Source of the DNA: Candidatus Kuenenia stuttgartensis
GTDB lineage: Bacteria > Pseudomonadota > Alphaproteobacteria > SMXS01
Length of the DNA stretch: 64,000 nucleotides
Direction: 5' to 3'
NCBI GenBank assembly: GCA_943329845.2
Contig: CALQFM020000013.1
Location: forward strand, 1-64,000
Below, in pieces: positions 52,977 through 62,336 of this stretch (positions are counted from its first letter, which is position 1; the number at the start of each line of letters is the position of its first letter). The position numbers were made by a program, and so were the translations under genes. The notes under the pieces are model-generated. The model was not told the origin of the DNA. It made no database searches and worked only from the letters and a program-made list of their open reading frames with translations.

Positions 52977-54499
52977 ATGACAGCGATTGACCGCCCCTGG
53001 TGGTCGCATCCGGGTTACGCCGCCGTCCTCATATTGCTGATGGCGGTGCCGCTGCTCTCACCCGCCTTTCCCCCGCTGAGCGATTTGCCGGTGCATATGG
53101 GCCGTTACCGTATCCAGGCGGGCATGGAGGGCGCGGCGACCTTGGCCGGGACTTTCTCCATCCACTGGATGCCCGTCGGCAATCTGGGCGTGGACGCGCT
53201 GGTGCGGCTGCTGGGGCCGGCGCTGGGGATCGAGCCTGCCACCAAGGTCGTCGTGCTGCTGATCCCGGTGCTGACGGCGGCGGGCATGCTGTTCGTCGCC
53301 GCCGAGATCCATGGCCGCCTCCCGCCCACGTCGGCGTTCGCGCTGCCGCTGGCCTATGGCTATCCGTTCCAGTTCGGGTTCGTGAACTACGCGCTGTCCG
53401 TGGCGCTGGCACTGCTCGCGTTCGGGCTGGCGCTGCGCCTCGCCCGCCGGGAGAAATGGCACGCGCGGACCGCCCTCCTGCTTGGCGGCGGCATCGCCAT
53501 CTATTTCTGCCACGTCATGGGCTGGGTCGTGTTCGGCCTCCTGTGCCTGACGGAAGCGGCGGCGCGGCGCGCAAGGCAGCCGGGCGGCTTCTGGCCTGCG
53601 GCGCGGGACATCGCCACCGATTGTCTGCCGCTGGCGGCGCCATTACTGTTCATAGTGATTTGGCGCAGCGCCGACGGCGGCGGCGCGACCTCGGCGCTTT
53701 TCGATCTCCGCGCCAAGTGGGGCGGTATCGAAAGCGCATTGCGCGAGCGCTGGGTCGGCTGGGACGGCTATTGCGCGCTCGGCCTGCTCGGCGTCTTTCT
53801 GGTTTGCGCGGCGCGGCCGTTCGCGGTGGACCGGCGCCTCGGCCTAGCGCTCGCCGCGCTCGCCATCCTCTATCTCTGCATTCCCTACGCCTTCTTCGGC
53901 CTGCTCTATGCCGACACCAGGCTTGCCCCGCTCCTGCTCGCCGTGGCGCTGCTGTCTCTCGGTCCACGCGACGGCCTGGGCAACCGGATCATGGGTCTCG
54001 CCGCCGTCGCCGCGCTGGCCTTCTTCGTCGCCCGCATCGCCGTCACCACAATCAGCATGGGCCTTTATGCCGAAGAGCAAGGCGCAACCTTGAAGCGCTC
54101 GCGGCGCTGCCGGCAGGATCGCGGGTGGTGGCGCTGGTCGATCTCGGCTGCCCGCGCGGCTGGGCGCCGCCGCGCATCACCATCGCCAGCATGGCGATCG
54201 TCCGGACGGACTCCTTCGTCAATGACCAGTTCAGGATGCCCGGCGCCCAGCTTGTCCGCGTCGCCCCATCCGTTCCACGCGATTTCGCCTATGAGGATTC
54301 CGGGCGCATCCGCCTGCCCGGCTGCGACAGGCCGGAACCGCTGCTGGCGGACCGGCTCGCGGCGATCCCCCGCGACCGTTTCGACCATGTCTGGCTGCTG
54401 GGGGTGCCGCGCGGCCAGCAGCCGCATGCAGCCTGGCTTCATCCCCTGTGGGCCAACGAAACGAGCGCACTCTACCGGATCGTGCCGCCCGGCGGTTGA
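52977..54499 (+). pseudogene. Polytopic membrane protein (GT-C-like), frameshifted
   Basis: The first frame starts at ATG 52977 and gives about 370 residues with ten or so hydrophobic helices; the first periplasmic loop carries FPPLSDLPVHMGRYR, a pattern like that of GT-C membrane glycosyltransferases. Near 54085 the sensible frame changes: NLEALAALPAGSRVVALVDL and a soluble C-terminal domain continue to the stop at 54499. One extra base after GGCGC (54081-54085) would restore a 507-residue protein. So it is a pseudogene or a sequence error. It is convergent with the glycosyltransferase at 54506, six bases away. Confidence 0.75.
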
Positions 54500-54505
54500 C
54501 GCGGA

Positions 54506-55510
54506 TCAGGCCCTGCCGCTTCCCGCTGACTCGCGCGCCGGCGCGGCGTCGAACGCCTCGGATGGCACGTCGAAGTTGATGCGCTCGCGCTCGGTCACAT
54601 AGGGCCGGTTCTGCACGGTGGTGTGGACCGAGCCGATATACTCGCCGATGATGCCCAGCGCGATGAGCTGCACCGCGCCCAGGAAGAACAGTCCGATCAC
54701 GACCGGCGCCAGGCCGAGTTCGAACTGGGTCCAGAAGAACACCTTGTAGAGCAGGTAGCCGAGCGCCACGGCGAGCGAGCCGGCCGCCGTCAGGAAGCCG
54801 AGCCCGGCCACGAGCCGAAGCGGCACCTTCGACAGGTTGGTGATGCCGAGCATCGCCAGGTCGTAGAGCGTGTACCAGTTGTTCTTGGTGATGCCGCTCT
54901 TGCGGCCAGGCTGGTCGTAGGGGATTTCGAAGCGCTGCAAGCCGATCTCGGCGATCATCCCGCGGAAGTAGGGATATGGATCGCCGAAGCGGCGCACTTC
55001 CTCGATCACCTGCCGATCGTAGAGGCCAAAGCCGGTGAAATTCTGGATGGTCTCGATCGACGACAGCCGCTCGACCAGCGCGTAGTAGCGCTTGCGCAGC
55101 CAGAACATCAGCGGGGATTCCTCGCTGGCGCGCTTGATGCACAACACGACCCGAAAGCCTTCCTCCCATCTGGCGATCAGCTGTGGAATGAAGGACGGCG
55201 GATCCTGCAGATCGGCGACCAGCGAGATGATCGCTTCGCCGCGCGCCTGCAGGATCGCATGCATGGGCGAGCGGATGTGACCGAAGTTCCGTGCGTTGAC
55301 GATGATCTTGACGTTGCGGTCGGCTGCGGCCAGCCGCTTGAGCACGGCCACCGTGCCATCGGTCGAGGCATTGTCGATGAAGATGTGTTCGTAGTCGTAG
55401 CGGCCGACCGCCTCGAACTGTTCCCGCACCTGGCGGTACAGTTCCTCGACGTTGCCTTCCTCGTTGAAGCAGGCGGTGACCACGCTCAGCAGGCGCCGCT
55501 TCTGGCTCAT
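54506..55510 (-). CDS. Family 2 glycosyltransferase with two C-terminal membrane helices
   Basis: A 334-residue polyprenyl-phosphate glycosyltransferase-like enzyme (DPM1/ArnC/GtrB group). The GT-A domain has LSVVTACFNEEGNVEELYRQ near the N-terminus, FIDNASTDGT near residue 45, the metal motif VADLQDPPSFIPQL near 95, and QNFTGFGLYDRQV. Two helices follow (LVAGLGFLTAAGSLAVALGYLL, VIGLFFLGAVQLIALGIIGEYIG, split). Such enzymes make undecaprenyl-phosphate sugars that GT-C proteins use, which fits the neighbouring membrane protein. Start ATG 55510. Confidence 0.9.
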   Translation of the reverse strand: MSQKRRLLSVVTACFNEEGNVEELYRQVREQFEAVGRYDYEHIFIDNASTDGTVAVLKRLAAADRNVKIIVNARNFGHIRSPMHAILQARGEAIISLVADLQDPPSFIPQLIARWEEGFRVVLCIKRASEESPLMFWLRKRYYALVERLSSIETIQNFTGFGLYDRQVIEEVRRFGDPYPYFRGMIAEIGLQRFEIPYDQPGRKSGITKNNWYTLYDLAMLGITNLSKVPLRLVAGLGFLTAAGSLAVALGYLLYKVFFWTQFELGLAPVVIGLFFLGAVQLIALGIIGEYIGSVHTTVQNRPYVTERERINFDVPSEAFDAAPARESAGSGRA

Positions 55511-55684
55511 CGGACAACCGCCCCGGCTGACGCCGGTATCGCACGGCGCGAATGCCCAGGCGCTCCGGCATGCCCCAATCTGCCCATTACGTGAATAGCC
55601 TCGGCTCCAGCTTTCACGGACGCAGGGTCGCGCCCGTATCCAACAGCTTAGCCGCAAGTCCCCGCCTTACAAGCGGGAAAGCGC

Positions 55685-56068
55685 CTAGCCGCCGCTGCCA
55701 TAGGGCCGGGTGATCGCCTCGAGGACATGGCCGTCCGGATCGAGGAAATAGACGCCGCGGCCCCCATCGTTGTGGTTGATCTCGCCCGGCCTGCTGCGCG
55801 CCGGATCGGCCCAGTAATCGAGCCCCTTGTCCCTGATGCGCCCGAAGATGGTGTCGAACTCCGCCTCGCTGACGAGGAACGCATAATGCTGGACCGAGAA
55901 GTGGCCGCCGTTCTCGGCGTAGTCCAGGGATATGCCGTTGTCCATGTCCACCACATCGAAATGGGCGAACTTGGAAGGCTTGGGCCGTCCCAGCATCTCC
56001 GCGAGGAAGTTCGCGGACTTCACCTGGTCCTTGCACCAGACGATGGTGTGGTTGAGTTGGATGCTCAT
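55685..56068 (-). CDS. VOC family protein (glyoxalase/dioxygenase fold)
   Basis: A 127-residue single vicinal-oxygen-chelate domain protein. Metal-ligand positions are visible as LNHTIVW (His6), FSVQHYAFLV (His in the third strand) and the final Glu in DGHVLEAITRP. These occur in glyoxalases, extradiol dioxygenases and resistance proteins; activity is not predictable. The ATG at 56068 was chosen. It is divergent from the oxidoreductase at 56169. Confidence 0.85.
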   Translation of the reverse strand: MSIQLNHTIVWCKDQVKSANFLAEMLGRPKPSKFAHFDVVDMDNGISLDYAENGGHFSVQHYAFLVSEAEFDTIFGRIRDKGLDYWADPARSRPGEINHNDGGRGVYFLDPDGHVLEAITRPYGSGG

Positions 56069-56168
56069 CGGATGCTCCTGCGTCCTGCCATGCCGATGAG
56101 ATGTGATCCGCGCCGAACGAGTCAACCCGCCGTCGAAATGCTATCATGGCGGCTTCGGGGAGGATGCC

Positions 56169-57461
56169 ATGCGGGAATTCGACGTTATCGTCGTCGGCGC
56201 CAGCGGATATACCGGCCAGCGCGTCTGCGAATATCTGGCTGGACGCGCCCGCGAAACCGGGCAGCGCTGGGCCGTTGCCGGACGCCGCGCCGAGGTGCTG
56301 GCGCCGCTCGCCGAGATGCACGGCGCGTCGGGCTTCATCGCCGCCGACTGCACGGTTCCCGGCGAAGCGGCCGACCTTGCGGCGCGCGGCGCGGCCATCG
56401 CCAACCTGGCCGGTCCCTATTACGGCCGCGCCGAAACCCTGGTCGGCGCCTGCGCGGCGGCAGGTAGCCACTATCTGGACCTGACCGGCGAACTGGTGTT
56501 CGTGCGCGGCATCATCGACCGCTTCCACGAAACGGCGCGCGAAAGTGGCGCCCGGATCGCGCCCGTCGCCGGCTATGAAGCCCTGCCTTTCGACCTGATG
56601 GCGCTCGCCCTGCTGGAAGCCTTTATGGCCAGGCACGGGGCAAGTCCGGCGCGCATCGACCTGCTGGCGGGCGCCATGCAGCCGCCGCCCGGCGTCACCG
56701 GCCTGAGCGAGATGATCTCGGGCGGCACCGCCGAGACCATGCGGGTCATGCTGGAGAACGATTTCTCGGGCCTCGCCGACGACCCCACGGCGCTCAATCC
56801 GTCCGACGACCCGGACCGCGACGAGATCAGGCGCGCCATGCCCTACGACATGACGCCCAGGCCCGACGACCTGGAGCCGTGGTCCATGCCGATCTTTCCC
56901 GGGCCTTATCTCCATCCCGCGGTGGTCAACCGGACCTTCGCCCTGCTGCGGCGCGAGCAGGTGCCCATCTCCACCGCGCTGCGCTACCGCGAGAGGCTCA
57001 GCATGGGTGGCCGCGCCGGCGCGTTCCAGGCGCCCGCCGCATATCTGATGTCGGCCAACGCCTCCGTGATGGGCTGGCTGATGAACACGCCGCACAAGGC
57101 GCCGCGCCAGATCATGAAGTCGGTCGCCGACCGCTTCTTCCCCAAGCCGGGAATGGGCCCAAGCCTGGAGAACCTTGATAATTGGCACTGGACCATCACC
57201 GGCCGCGCTTCCGGCCCGGCCGGCGCCGTCGACATGCGGCTCGACGCCGACGGCCACCCCGGCTATCGCACCACCGCCAACATGATCGCCGAAGCCGCGC
57301 TGATCCTGGCCGATCCCGCCGCGAGGAAGCCGGACCGCGCCGGCGTCCTGACCCCGGCCCTGGCGCTGGGTACGGCCGAACTAGGCCGGTTCGCGGCGGC
57401 CGGATTGCGGTTCTCCGAGGTCGAGGCGAGCCAGCGGCCGCTTGTCACCGCCCGTCCCTGA
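56169..57461 (+). CDS. Saccharopine dehydrogenase-like oxidoreductase
   Basis: A 430-residue protein with an N-terminal Rossmann domain (VIVVGASGYTGQRVCEYLA at residues 6-24) and the features of the saccharopine dehydrogenase-like/trans-acting enoyl reductase family: IANLAGPYYGRAETLVGACA, GSHYLDLTGE, and a large C-terminal domain without clear active-site motif. In mycobacteria relatives reduce lipid or glycolipid intermediates; in proteobacteria most are uncharacterised. A GGGGAGG ribosome site precedes the ATG at 56169. Confidence 0.85.
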   Translation: MREFDVIVVGASGYTGQRVCEYLAGRARETGQRWAVAGRRAEVLAPLAEMHGASGFIAADCTVPGEAADLAARGAAIANLAGPYYGRAETLVGACAAAGSHYLDLTGELVFVRGIIDRFHETARESGARIAPVAGYEALPFDLMALALLEAFMARHGASPARIDLLAGAMQPPPGVTGLSEMISGGTAETMRVMLENDFSGLADDPTALNPSDDPDRDEIRRAMPYDMTPRPDDLEPWSMPIFPGPYLHPAVVNRTFALLRREQVPISTALRYRERLSMGGRAGAFQAPAAYLMSANASVMGWLMNTPHKAPRQIMKSVADRFFPKPGMGPSLENLDNWHWTITGRASGPAGAVDMRLDADGHPGYRTTANMIAEAALILADPAARKPDRAGVLTPALALGTAELGRFAAAGLRFSEVEASQRPLVTARP

Positions 57462-57503
57462 GCGCATTGGCTCGGATGTACTTCCGCCGCATGCAATGTT
57501 AGT

Positions 57504-57519
57504 TTGGTTGAATGACCAA
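57504..57519. promoter_or_regulatory. Dyad upstream of P450 gene 1
   Basis: ttggt-tgaatg-accaa is a 5-bp-arm dyad lying 19 bases before the GTG start of the first P450 gene, in a locally AT-rich patch. It could be an operator or part of the promoter; there is no regulator gene next to it. Confidence 0.35.
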
Positions 57520-57537
57520 CTTAACGGGGATAGGTCC

Positions 57538-58773
57538 GTGTCCATCGCCGCCCAGTTCGATCCGGCCGGCAAGCCGTTCGATGACGTCTATGCCTCGTTC
57601 CGCCTGGCCCGCGAGGATGCGCCGGTTTTCTATTCCGACCGCTACAAGGTCTGGGTGGTCACCCGCTACGACGACATCATGCGGGTGCTGCGCGACGAGA
57701 ACCTGACCGTGAAGGGCTCGCTCGAAGCCGTGCAGGACGGCGGCTACTGTCCCGAGGCCCGCGCCGTGCTGGCGAGGGGCGTCGACTGGATGACCACGAA
57801 GCATGTGGCCGCGGACGACGGCCCGGACCATGCCCGCTTCCGCAACGCACTCCGCAGCGTGTTGACGGCGAAGCGCTTCAACAGCCTCGAGCCCGCCACC
57901 CGCGAGACCGCCATCAGCCTCATCGAAGGCTTCAAGGCCCGCGGCCGGTGCGAGTTCGTCTCCGAATACGCCTACCCGCTCGCGATGCTGACCACGCTCA
58001 ACCTCGTCGGCTTCGACGAGGCTCGAAACGACATGGACAAGCTGCGGGTCTGGATCACCGACACCTTCAAGATGCTGCTCGCCGCCATGAATCCGCAGGA
58101 GCAGGTCGCCGCCGCGACCAACGCCGTCGCCTTCCAGGATTACATCCGTGCCCACATCGCAAGCCGCCGCGCCAAACCGTCGGACGACCTGATGAGCGAG
58201 ATCCTGGAGAATCTGGCGACCGGCAAGGCGCAGCTTTCGGATGACGAACTGGTGATCATGTTCACCCACAGCTTCGTCGGCGCCGGCCAGGAAACCACCA
58301 AGCTGGCCATGACCAACATGATGTTCCAGCTGCTCTCCCACCGGCAACGCTGGGAGGAGACGAAGGCCGCCCCCGACAAGGCCGAAGCCTTCATCGACGA
58401 GTGCCTGCGGCTCGACCCGCCGCTGATGGTGTGGTTCCGGGTCGCCGCCGCGGACACCGAGGTCGGCGGCACGGCGATCCGCAAGGGCGAGCGCGTCGCC
58501 ATGGCGCTGGGCTCGGGCAATCACGACGAGGCGAAGTTCACCGATGCGGAGTCGTTCTGCCCGTTCCGCGAGGGCGCGCCGCCCATGCTCACCTTCAGCA
58601 GTGGCAAGCACTTCTGTGTCGGCGCGCCGCTTGCGCGCATGGAGCTGAAGGTGACGCTGGAAGAATTCGCCCGGCGCCTGCCGGGCGTCAGGCTCAAACC
58701 CGGCCAGCCCTTCGACTATCTCCCGAATCTCGGCCACCGCTCCCTGCCGAATCTCGAGCTCGAGTGGGATTGA
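57538..58773 (+). CDS. Cytochrome P450 (class I bacterial type), copy 1
   Basis: A 411-residue soluble P450 monooxygenase. The I-helix oxygen-activation motif is FVGAGQETTKL near residue 250, the K-helix ExxR is DECLRLDPP near 295, and the heme-binding loop is LTFSSGKHFCVGAPLARMEL near 355 with the Cys ligand. The class suggests electrons from a ferredoxin; no redox partner is encoded nearby. The GTG at 57538 was chosen since MSPPVPERIG upstream belongs to read-through of the preceding gene end. Substrate unknown. Confidence 0.93.
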   Translation: MSIAAQFDPAGKPFDDVYASFRLAREDAPVFYSDRYKVWVVTRYDDIMRVLRDENLTVKGSLEAVQDGGYCPEARAVLARGVDWMTTKHVAADDGPDHARFRNALRSVLTAKRFNSLEPATRETAISLIEGFKARGRCEFVSEYAYPLAMLTTLNLVGFDEARNDMDKLRVWITDTFKMLLAAMNPQEQVAAATNAVAFQDYIRAHIASRRAKPSDDLMSEILENLATGKAQLSDDELVIMFTHSFVGAGQETTKLAMTNMMFQLLSHRQRWEETKAAPDKAEAFIDECLRLDPPLMVWFRVAAADTEVGGTAIRKGERVAMALGSGNHDEAKFTDAESFCPFREGAPPMLTFSSGKHFCVGAPLARMELKVTLEEFARRLPGVRLKPGQPFDYLPNLGHRSLPNLELEWD

Positions 58774-58785
58774 CCGCCCCGCCTG

Positions 58786-59784
58786 TCAGCGTATGTCCAG
58801 GGTCAACGTGTCCTGGCCTTCCTCGACAGCCTCCGTCACCAGCTCATCGATGACGAAACGGCCGCGCTTCTCCAATCCGTCGGGCCATTTCGCCAGGTAA
58901 TAGTAGGTTCCCTGGTCCAAGGTCAGGGGCTGCGTCACGGTCTCCCACCAGCGGCATTGCTCCGGCGACCATGCGTCCTCGGCCCGCTTGGCGCAGACCG
59001 TGAAATAGAATTCCGGCAGGATGCGAAGACCCTCATAAGGTGGCTCGGTGACGAGGGTTACCGGCCGTCCCTCGGCGGTGCAGCCGCCCGACAGGTCGAT
59101 GACAACCAGAATGTCCTTCGTCTTGCCGCTTTTGTGCAGATCGAACAATTGTTGGTTGATCGCCGCGATCGACTCCCGGTCGCCTTCCAGATCGCGGAAG
59201 TCGGCGGGCAGCGCCAAGGGCTTCACCTTCTCGCGCTCCAGGGCGACCTCGAAACGCGCCTGGTCCATATATTGCTGCGCCGAGCCTTCGTCATAGTCGT
59301 TGGGAATACCAAGCGCCGCGCCCACATCGGCGCCGCAGCTCTCCGCCACCAGCACCTTGACCTTGCCCATGGCGCGGATCGCCTCACGGATGTCGGCGGG
59401 CACCTGCTGCTCGACGAGTTGCAGGCTGGACTGGGCCAGTTCGGCGGTCGCCTCGGCGTCGGAGGGTTTCAGATAGTCGGGCAGCAACGCGACCGGCTTC
59501 GCCAGCAGCGTGTCGGCGTCCGCCGGCGCGAACCGGGCCAGCGCCTGCTGATCGGTGTCGTCGTCGGTGGTCACCTCGTGCTTCATCAGCGCGACCAGCG
59601 CGGCATCCTCGTCGAGCCCGGCAAGGTCGACCGGCGGCGGTGGCGGCGCCTCCGCCTGGGGCGGCACTTCCTTGACGTGCGGGGCGGACTTCACCGGCGG
59701 CGGCGCCGGCGGCGGCTTGGGTTCTTCCCTGCCGCAGGCCGTCAGAGCCAGCACGACAATCAGCCCGAGCAAGGCTCGCGCCAT
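58786..59784 (-). CDS. Large lipoprotein with Pro-rich linker
   Basis: A 332-residue lipoprotein: leader MARALLGLIVVLALTAC with lipobox LTAC, then a Pro-rich spacer (KPPPAPPPVKSAPHV ... EAPPPPPVDLAGLDED) that could span the periplasm, and a folded C-terminal domain with four Cys (AESCGADVG, SGGCTAEG, FTVCAKRAE, PEQCRWWE). No family recognised. It converges with P450 copy 1, 12 bases apart. Confidence 0.7.
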   Translation of the reverse strand: MARALLGLIVVLALTACGREEPKPPPAPPPVKSAPHVKEVPPQAEAPPPPPVDLAGLDEDAALVALMKHEVTTDDDTDQQALARFAPADADTLLAKPVALLPDYLKPSDAEATAELAQSSLQLVEQQVPADIREAIRAMGKVKVLVAESCGADVGAALGIPNDYDEGSAQQYMDQARFEVALEREKVKPLALPADFRDLEGDRESIAAINQQLFDLHKSGKTKDILVVIDLSGGCTAEGRPVTLVTEPPYEGLRILPEFYFTVCAKRAEDAWSPEQCRWWETVTQPLTLDQGTYYYLAKWPDGLEKRGRFVIDELVTEAVEEGQDTLTLDIR

Positions 59785-59857
59785 CGCATCCCCCTCTTGT
59801 GAACGTTGCGTCGCGCGTCAGCCTATGGCGTGCCGATACGACAGGCAAGCAGGGCGG

Positions 59858-60466
59858 TCAGAACGGCCACCAGCTGTCGTCGTCGTCGTGCGACGGCGGC
59901 GGTGGCGGCACGCAGCGTCGCTCGCCGGTGTCGCACAGGTAGCCTGGCGCGCAGTGGTCACTGGTCGCACAGGTGTTGCGGCAGCGCCCGTCGATATAAT
60001 TGCAGGCATAGGGCGCGCAGCTTTCGGTATCGCCGTCCCCATTGGCCGAGGTGCCCACGTCGCGGCAGAGGAAGGTGGAGCGGGACGACATGCGGCGAAG
60101 CTGCTCCTCCAGGGTAGCGACCCGGCTCTGCAACGCCACAACGCTCTTGCGCAGCGACATCACCCGGTTCTTCAGCAGCCGGTTCTCGTCGATGGCCGCC
60201 GCCTCAGGCCGCCCGCTGAAATCCTGCGGGCGCACGGTGCTGCCCGATGGCTCGGTGCGTTGCGGACCTTCGACACGCCGCTCGTATTGCGGGCGTACAT
60301 ACTCGCCCTGCCGGTACTGCTGCGGCTGCTGGTATTGCTGCGGCTGCTGGTCCTGATCGTCGCGCTCGTATTGGCCGGGCGGACGCATCAACTGGTAATT
60401 CTCGGCGAGCGACGCCGATGGAAGGGTGGCGATCAAGCAGCCGATCAAGAAGACGAACATCCGCAT
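59858..60466 (-). CDS. Secreted Gln-rich, Cys-rich protein
   Basis: A 202-residue exported protein in three parts: signal peptide (MRMFVFLIGCLIATLPSASLA), a Gln/Tyr/Arg-rich tandem-repeat segment (QQPQQYQQPQQYRQGEY) running into a coiled coil (NRLLKNRVMSLRKSVVALQS), and a C-terminal domain with eight Cys (CRDV...SCAPYACNYIDGRCRNTC...CAPGYLCDTG) like the small Cys-rich modules of secreted myxobacterial proteins. It ends in an acidic DDDDSWWPF tail. GGGAGAACG precedes the ATG at 60466. Function is unknown; surface attachment or binding is a guess. Confidence 0.7.
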   Translation of the reverse strand: MRMFVFLIGCLIATLPSASLAENYQLMRPPGQYERDDQDQQPQQYQQPQQYRQGEYVRPQYERRVEGPQRTEPSGSTVRPQDFSGRPEAAAIDENRLLKNRVMSLRKSVVALQSRVATLEEQLRRMSSRSTFLCRDVGTSANGDGDTESCAPYACNYIDGRCRNTCATSDHCAPGYLCDTGERRCVPPPPPSHDDDDSWWPF

Positions 60467-60553
60467 GGGCGTTCTCCCGTCTGTACTCCGCCATCATACA
60501 CGGTTTCGCCCGCCCCCGCGCTCGGCTAACATCGGCGCGGGGAGGAGACGCGC

Positions 60554-61996
60554 ATGGAGTCCATCTGTCCTTTCGCCAGCACGCTGGCCGACGCCATCGG
60601 CCAGGAGTTCGGCGCCGGTCCGCCGTCCGGCGACATTCCGCTGATGCCGCTGGGCCAGGCCGCCGACATGGGCCACGCGCCCGACGGCACGCCGCTGATC
60701 GATCCGCGGCTGTTCAGCTCGGCCGAGTACAATCGAAACCCCTACCCGTATTTCCGCATCCTGCGCGACCACTACCCGGTGTTCCACGACGAGTTGCACA
60801 ATTGCTACTACGTCACCCGGTTTGACGACGTGAAGACCTGCGCCAATGACGAGGTCGTGTTCAACACCGTCGCCAAGGGCGCGTCGAATACGGTGCTGGG
60901 CAACACCCAGCTCGAGCTGAGCGGCCCCGAGAACCGCCGCCGCCGGAATCTCTACGGCCAGCACCTGGTCGGCCAGGCGCTGAAGCTGCGCACGCCCGCG
61001 ATCACCCGCATCGCCAATGAGTTGATCGACTCCTGGGACACGGCGAACGATCCCACCGTGTGTCATGACCGCAACGGCGTGCGATCGGTCGCCCTGGGCA
61101 AGGGCTTTGCCAACCAGTTCCCGATCCGCGTCGTCGGCTACCTGCTCGGCCTGCCGGACGAGGCGCGCGGCAATTTCTACTTCTGGTACAACGCCATGAT
61201 GAACGGCTTCGGCGGCGCGACCGAAACCCACGGCCTGGGCCTCGCGGCACGGCAGGACCTGGAGGACTACGTCGAGGAACTGGTCCGCGTCCGCCGCGAA
61301 AGGCCGCACTTCCTCCATGACGAGGCCGGCAATCCCATCGGCAAGGACATCATCACCTCGCTGTGCGACACGCGGATCGACGGCGACTATCTGTCGACCG
61401 AGGAGATCACCTCCAACATCGCGCTGCTGGTCGGCGGCGGTGGCGAGACGACCCGCGGTGCGATCATGAACATGTGGTACCTGTTGCTGCAGCACCCGGC
61501 CCAGCTCGACGCGGTGCGCGCCGACGAAAGCCTTTGGCTCGCCGCGTTCCACGAGGGCCTGCGCTGCGCCATCCCGGCCGGCGGCGCCCAGCCCAAGAAC
61601 ACCACCTACGACATCGAGATGCACGGCGTGAAGATCCCGGCCGGCTCGCTGGTGCTGATGGTGAACCATGCCGCCAACCGGGACGACCGCGTGTTCCGCG
61701 ACGCCGACAGCTTCAATATCCTCAGGGACGACCTCTACAGCGGCAAGCTGCTGCGCAGCGGCTACAGCGACGGCCGGAAGTCCAGCCACATGTCGTTCGG
61801 CGTCGGCCCGCATTTCTGCCCGGGCGCGTGGATTTCCGAGCAGGAGGCGACGCTGGGCTCGAGCGTGCTGCTCCGGCGCATGAAGAACGTGCGGATCAAG
61901 CACGACGCCATGCCCAGGGACATCGACGGCGTCACCCTTGCTCCCATCGGCCTGGTGCCCATGCGGGAGCTGTGGGTGGAATACGACATCGACTGA
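60554..61996 (+). CDS. Cytochrome P450, copy 2
   Basis: A 480-residue P450 longer than copy 1 because of an N-terminal extension of about 60 residues before NPYPYFRILRDHYPVFHDE. The I-helix motif reads LLVGGGGETTRGAI (Gly where Ala/Gly usual, Glu-Thr-Thr kept), the K-helix ExxR is AFHEGLRCAIP, and the heme loop is MSFGVGPHFCPGAWISEQE. The two P450s are clearly different subfamilies rather than recent duplicates. No ferredoxin lies adjacent. Start ATG 60554 with GGGAGGAG upstream. Confidence 0.93.
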   Translation: MESICPFASTLADAIGQEFGAGPPSGDIPLMPLGQAADMGHAPDGTPLIDPRLFSSAEYNRNPYPYFRILRDHYPVFHDELHNCYYVTRFDDVKTCANDEVVFNTVAKGASNTVLGNTQLELSGPENRRRRNLYGQHLVGQALKLRTPAITRIANELIDSWDTANDPTVCHDRNGVRSVALGKGFANQFPIRVVGYLLGLPDEARGNFYFWYNAMMNGFGGATETHGLGLAARQDLEDYVEELVRVRRERPHFLHDEAGNPIGKDIITSLCDTRIDGDYLSTEEITSNIALLVGGGGETTRGAIMNMWYLLLQHPAQLDAVRADESLWLAAFHEGLRCAIPAGGAQPKNTTYDIEMHGVKIPAGSLVLMVNHAANRDDRVFRDADSFNILRDDLYSGKLLRSGYSDGRKSSHMSFGVGPHFCPGAWISEQEATLGSSVLLRRMKNVRIKHDAMPRDIDGVTLAPIGLVPMRELWVEYDID

Positions 61997-62060
61997 ACGC
62001 GCTTACGCCCGTCACGGCAACCGGTTAGGCTAGAGGCTGCCATCTCCGGAGAACCTCCCC

Positions 62061-62243
62061 ATGCTCGACTTTCCCTATTCCGGCCTGCTCGGCCTCATCA
62101 TCCTCGTACTCGACATCTACGCCATCATCCGGGTGGTGCAGAGTGGCGCGGGCGCGCTGTCCAAGGCGATCTGGATCGTCATTATCCTGCTGCTGCCGGT
62201 GCTCGGCCTGATCCTGTGGGCGCTGCTCGGCCCCAAGAAATAG
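62061..62243 (+). CDS. Small PLDc_N-type membrane protein
   Basis: A 60-residue protein made of two helices (LLGLIILVLDIYAIIRVV and AIWIVIILLLPVLGLILWALLG) with the GPKK end typical of phospholipase D N-terminal (PLDc_N) small membrane proteins. It may be a stress-related membrane anchor; function is unknown. It lies 94 bases before the metallopeptidase gene. Confidence 0.85.
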   Translation: MLDFPYSGLLGLIILVLDIYAIIRVVQSGAGALSKAIWIVIILLLPVLGLILWALLGPKK

Positions 62244-62336
62244 GCTGCGTTGCCAGCGCGGCCGCGGAACCATGGGCTGCTTGTAGCGTCCTATGCTCTC
62301 GCATACCGTTGCACCGAACCAGTTCGGGAGGATTCC

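Noticed and set aside
55614-57257. 547-residue minus-strand open frame opposite the saccharopine dehydrogenase-like gene
   Set aside because: Composition is that of an antisense shadow; the real genes here are the VOC protein and the plus-strand oxidoreductase.
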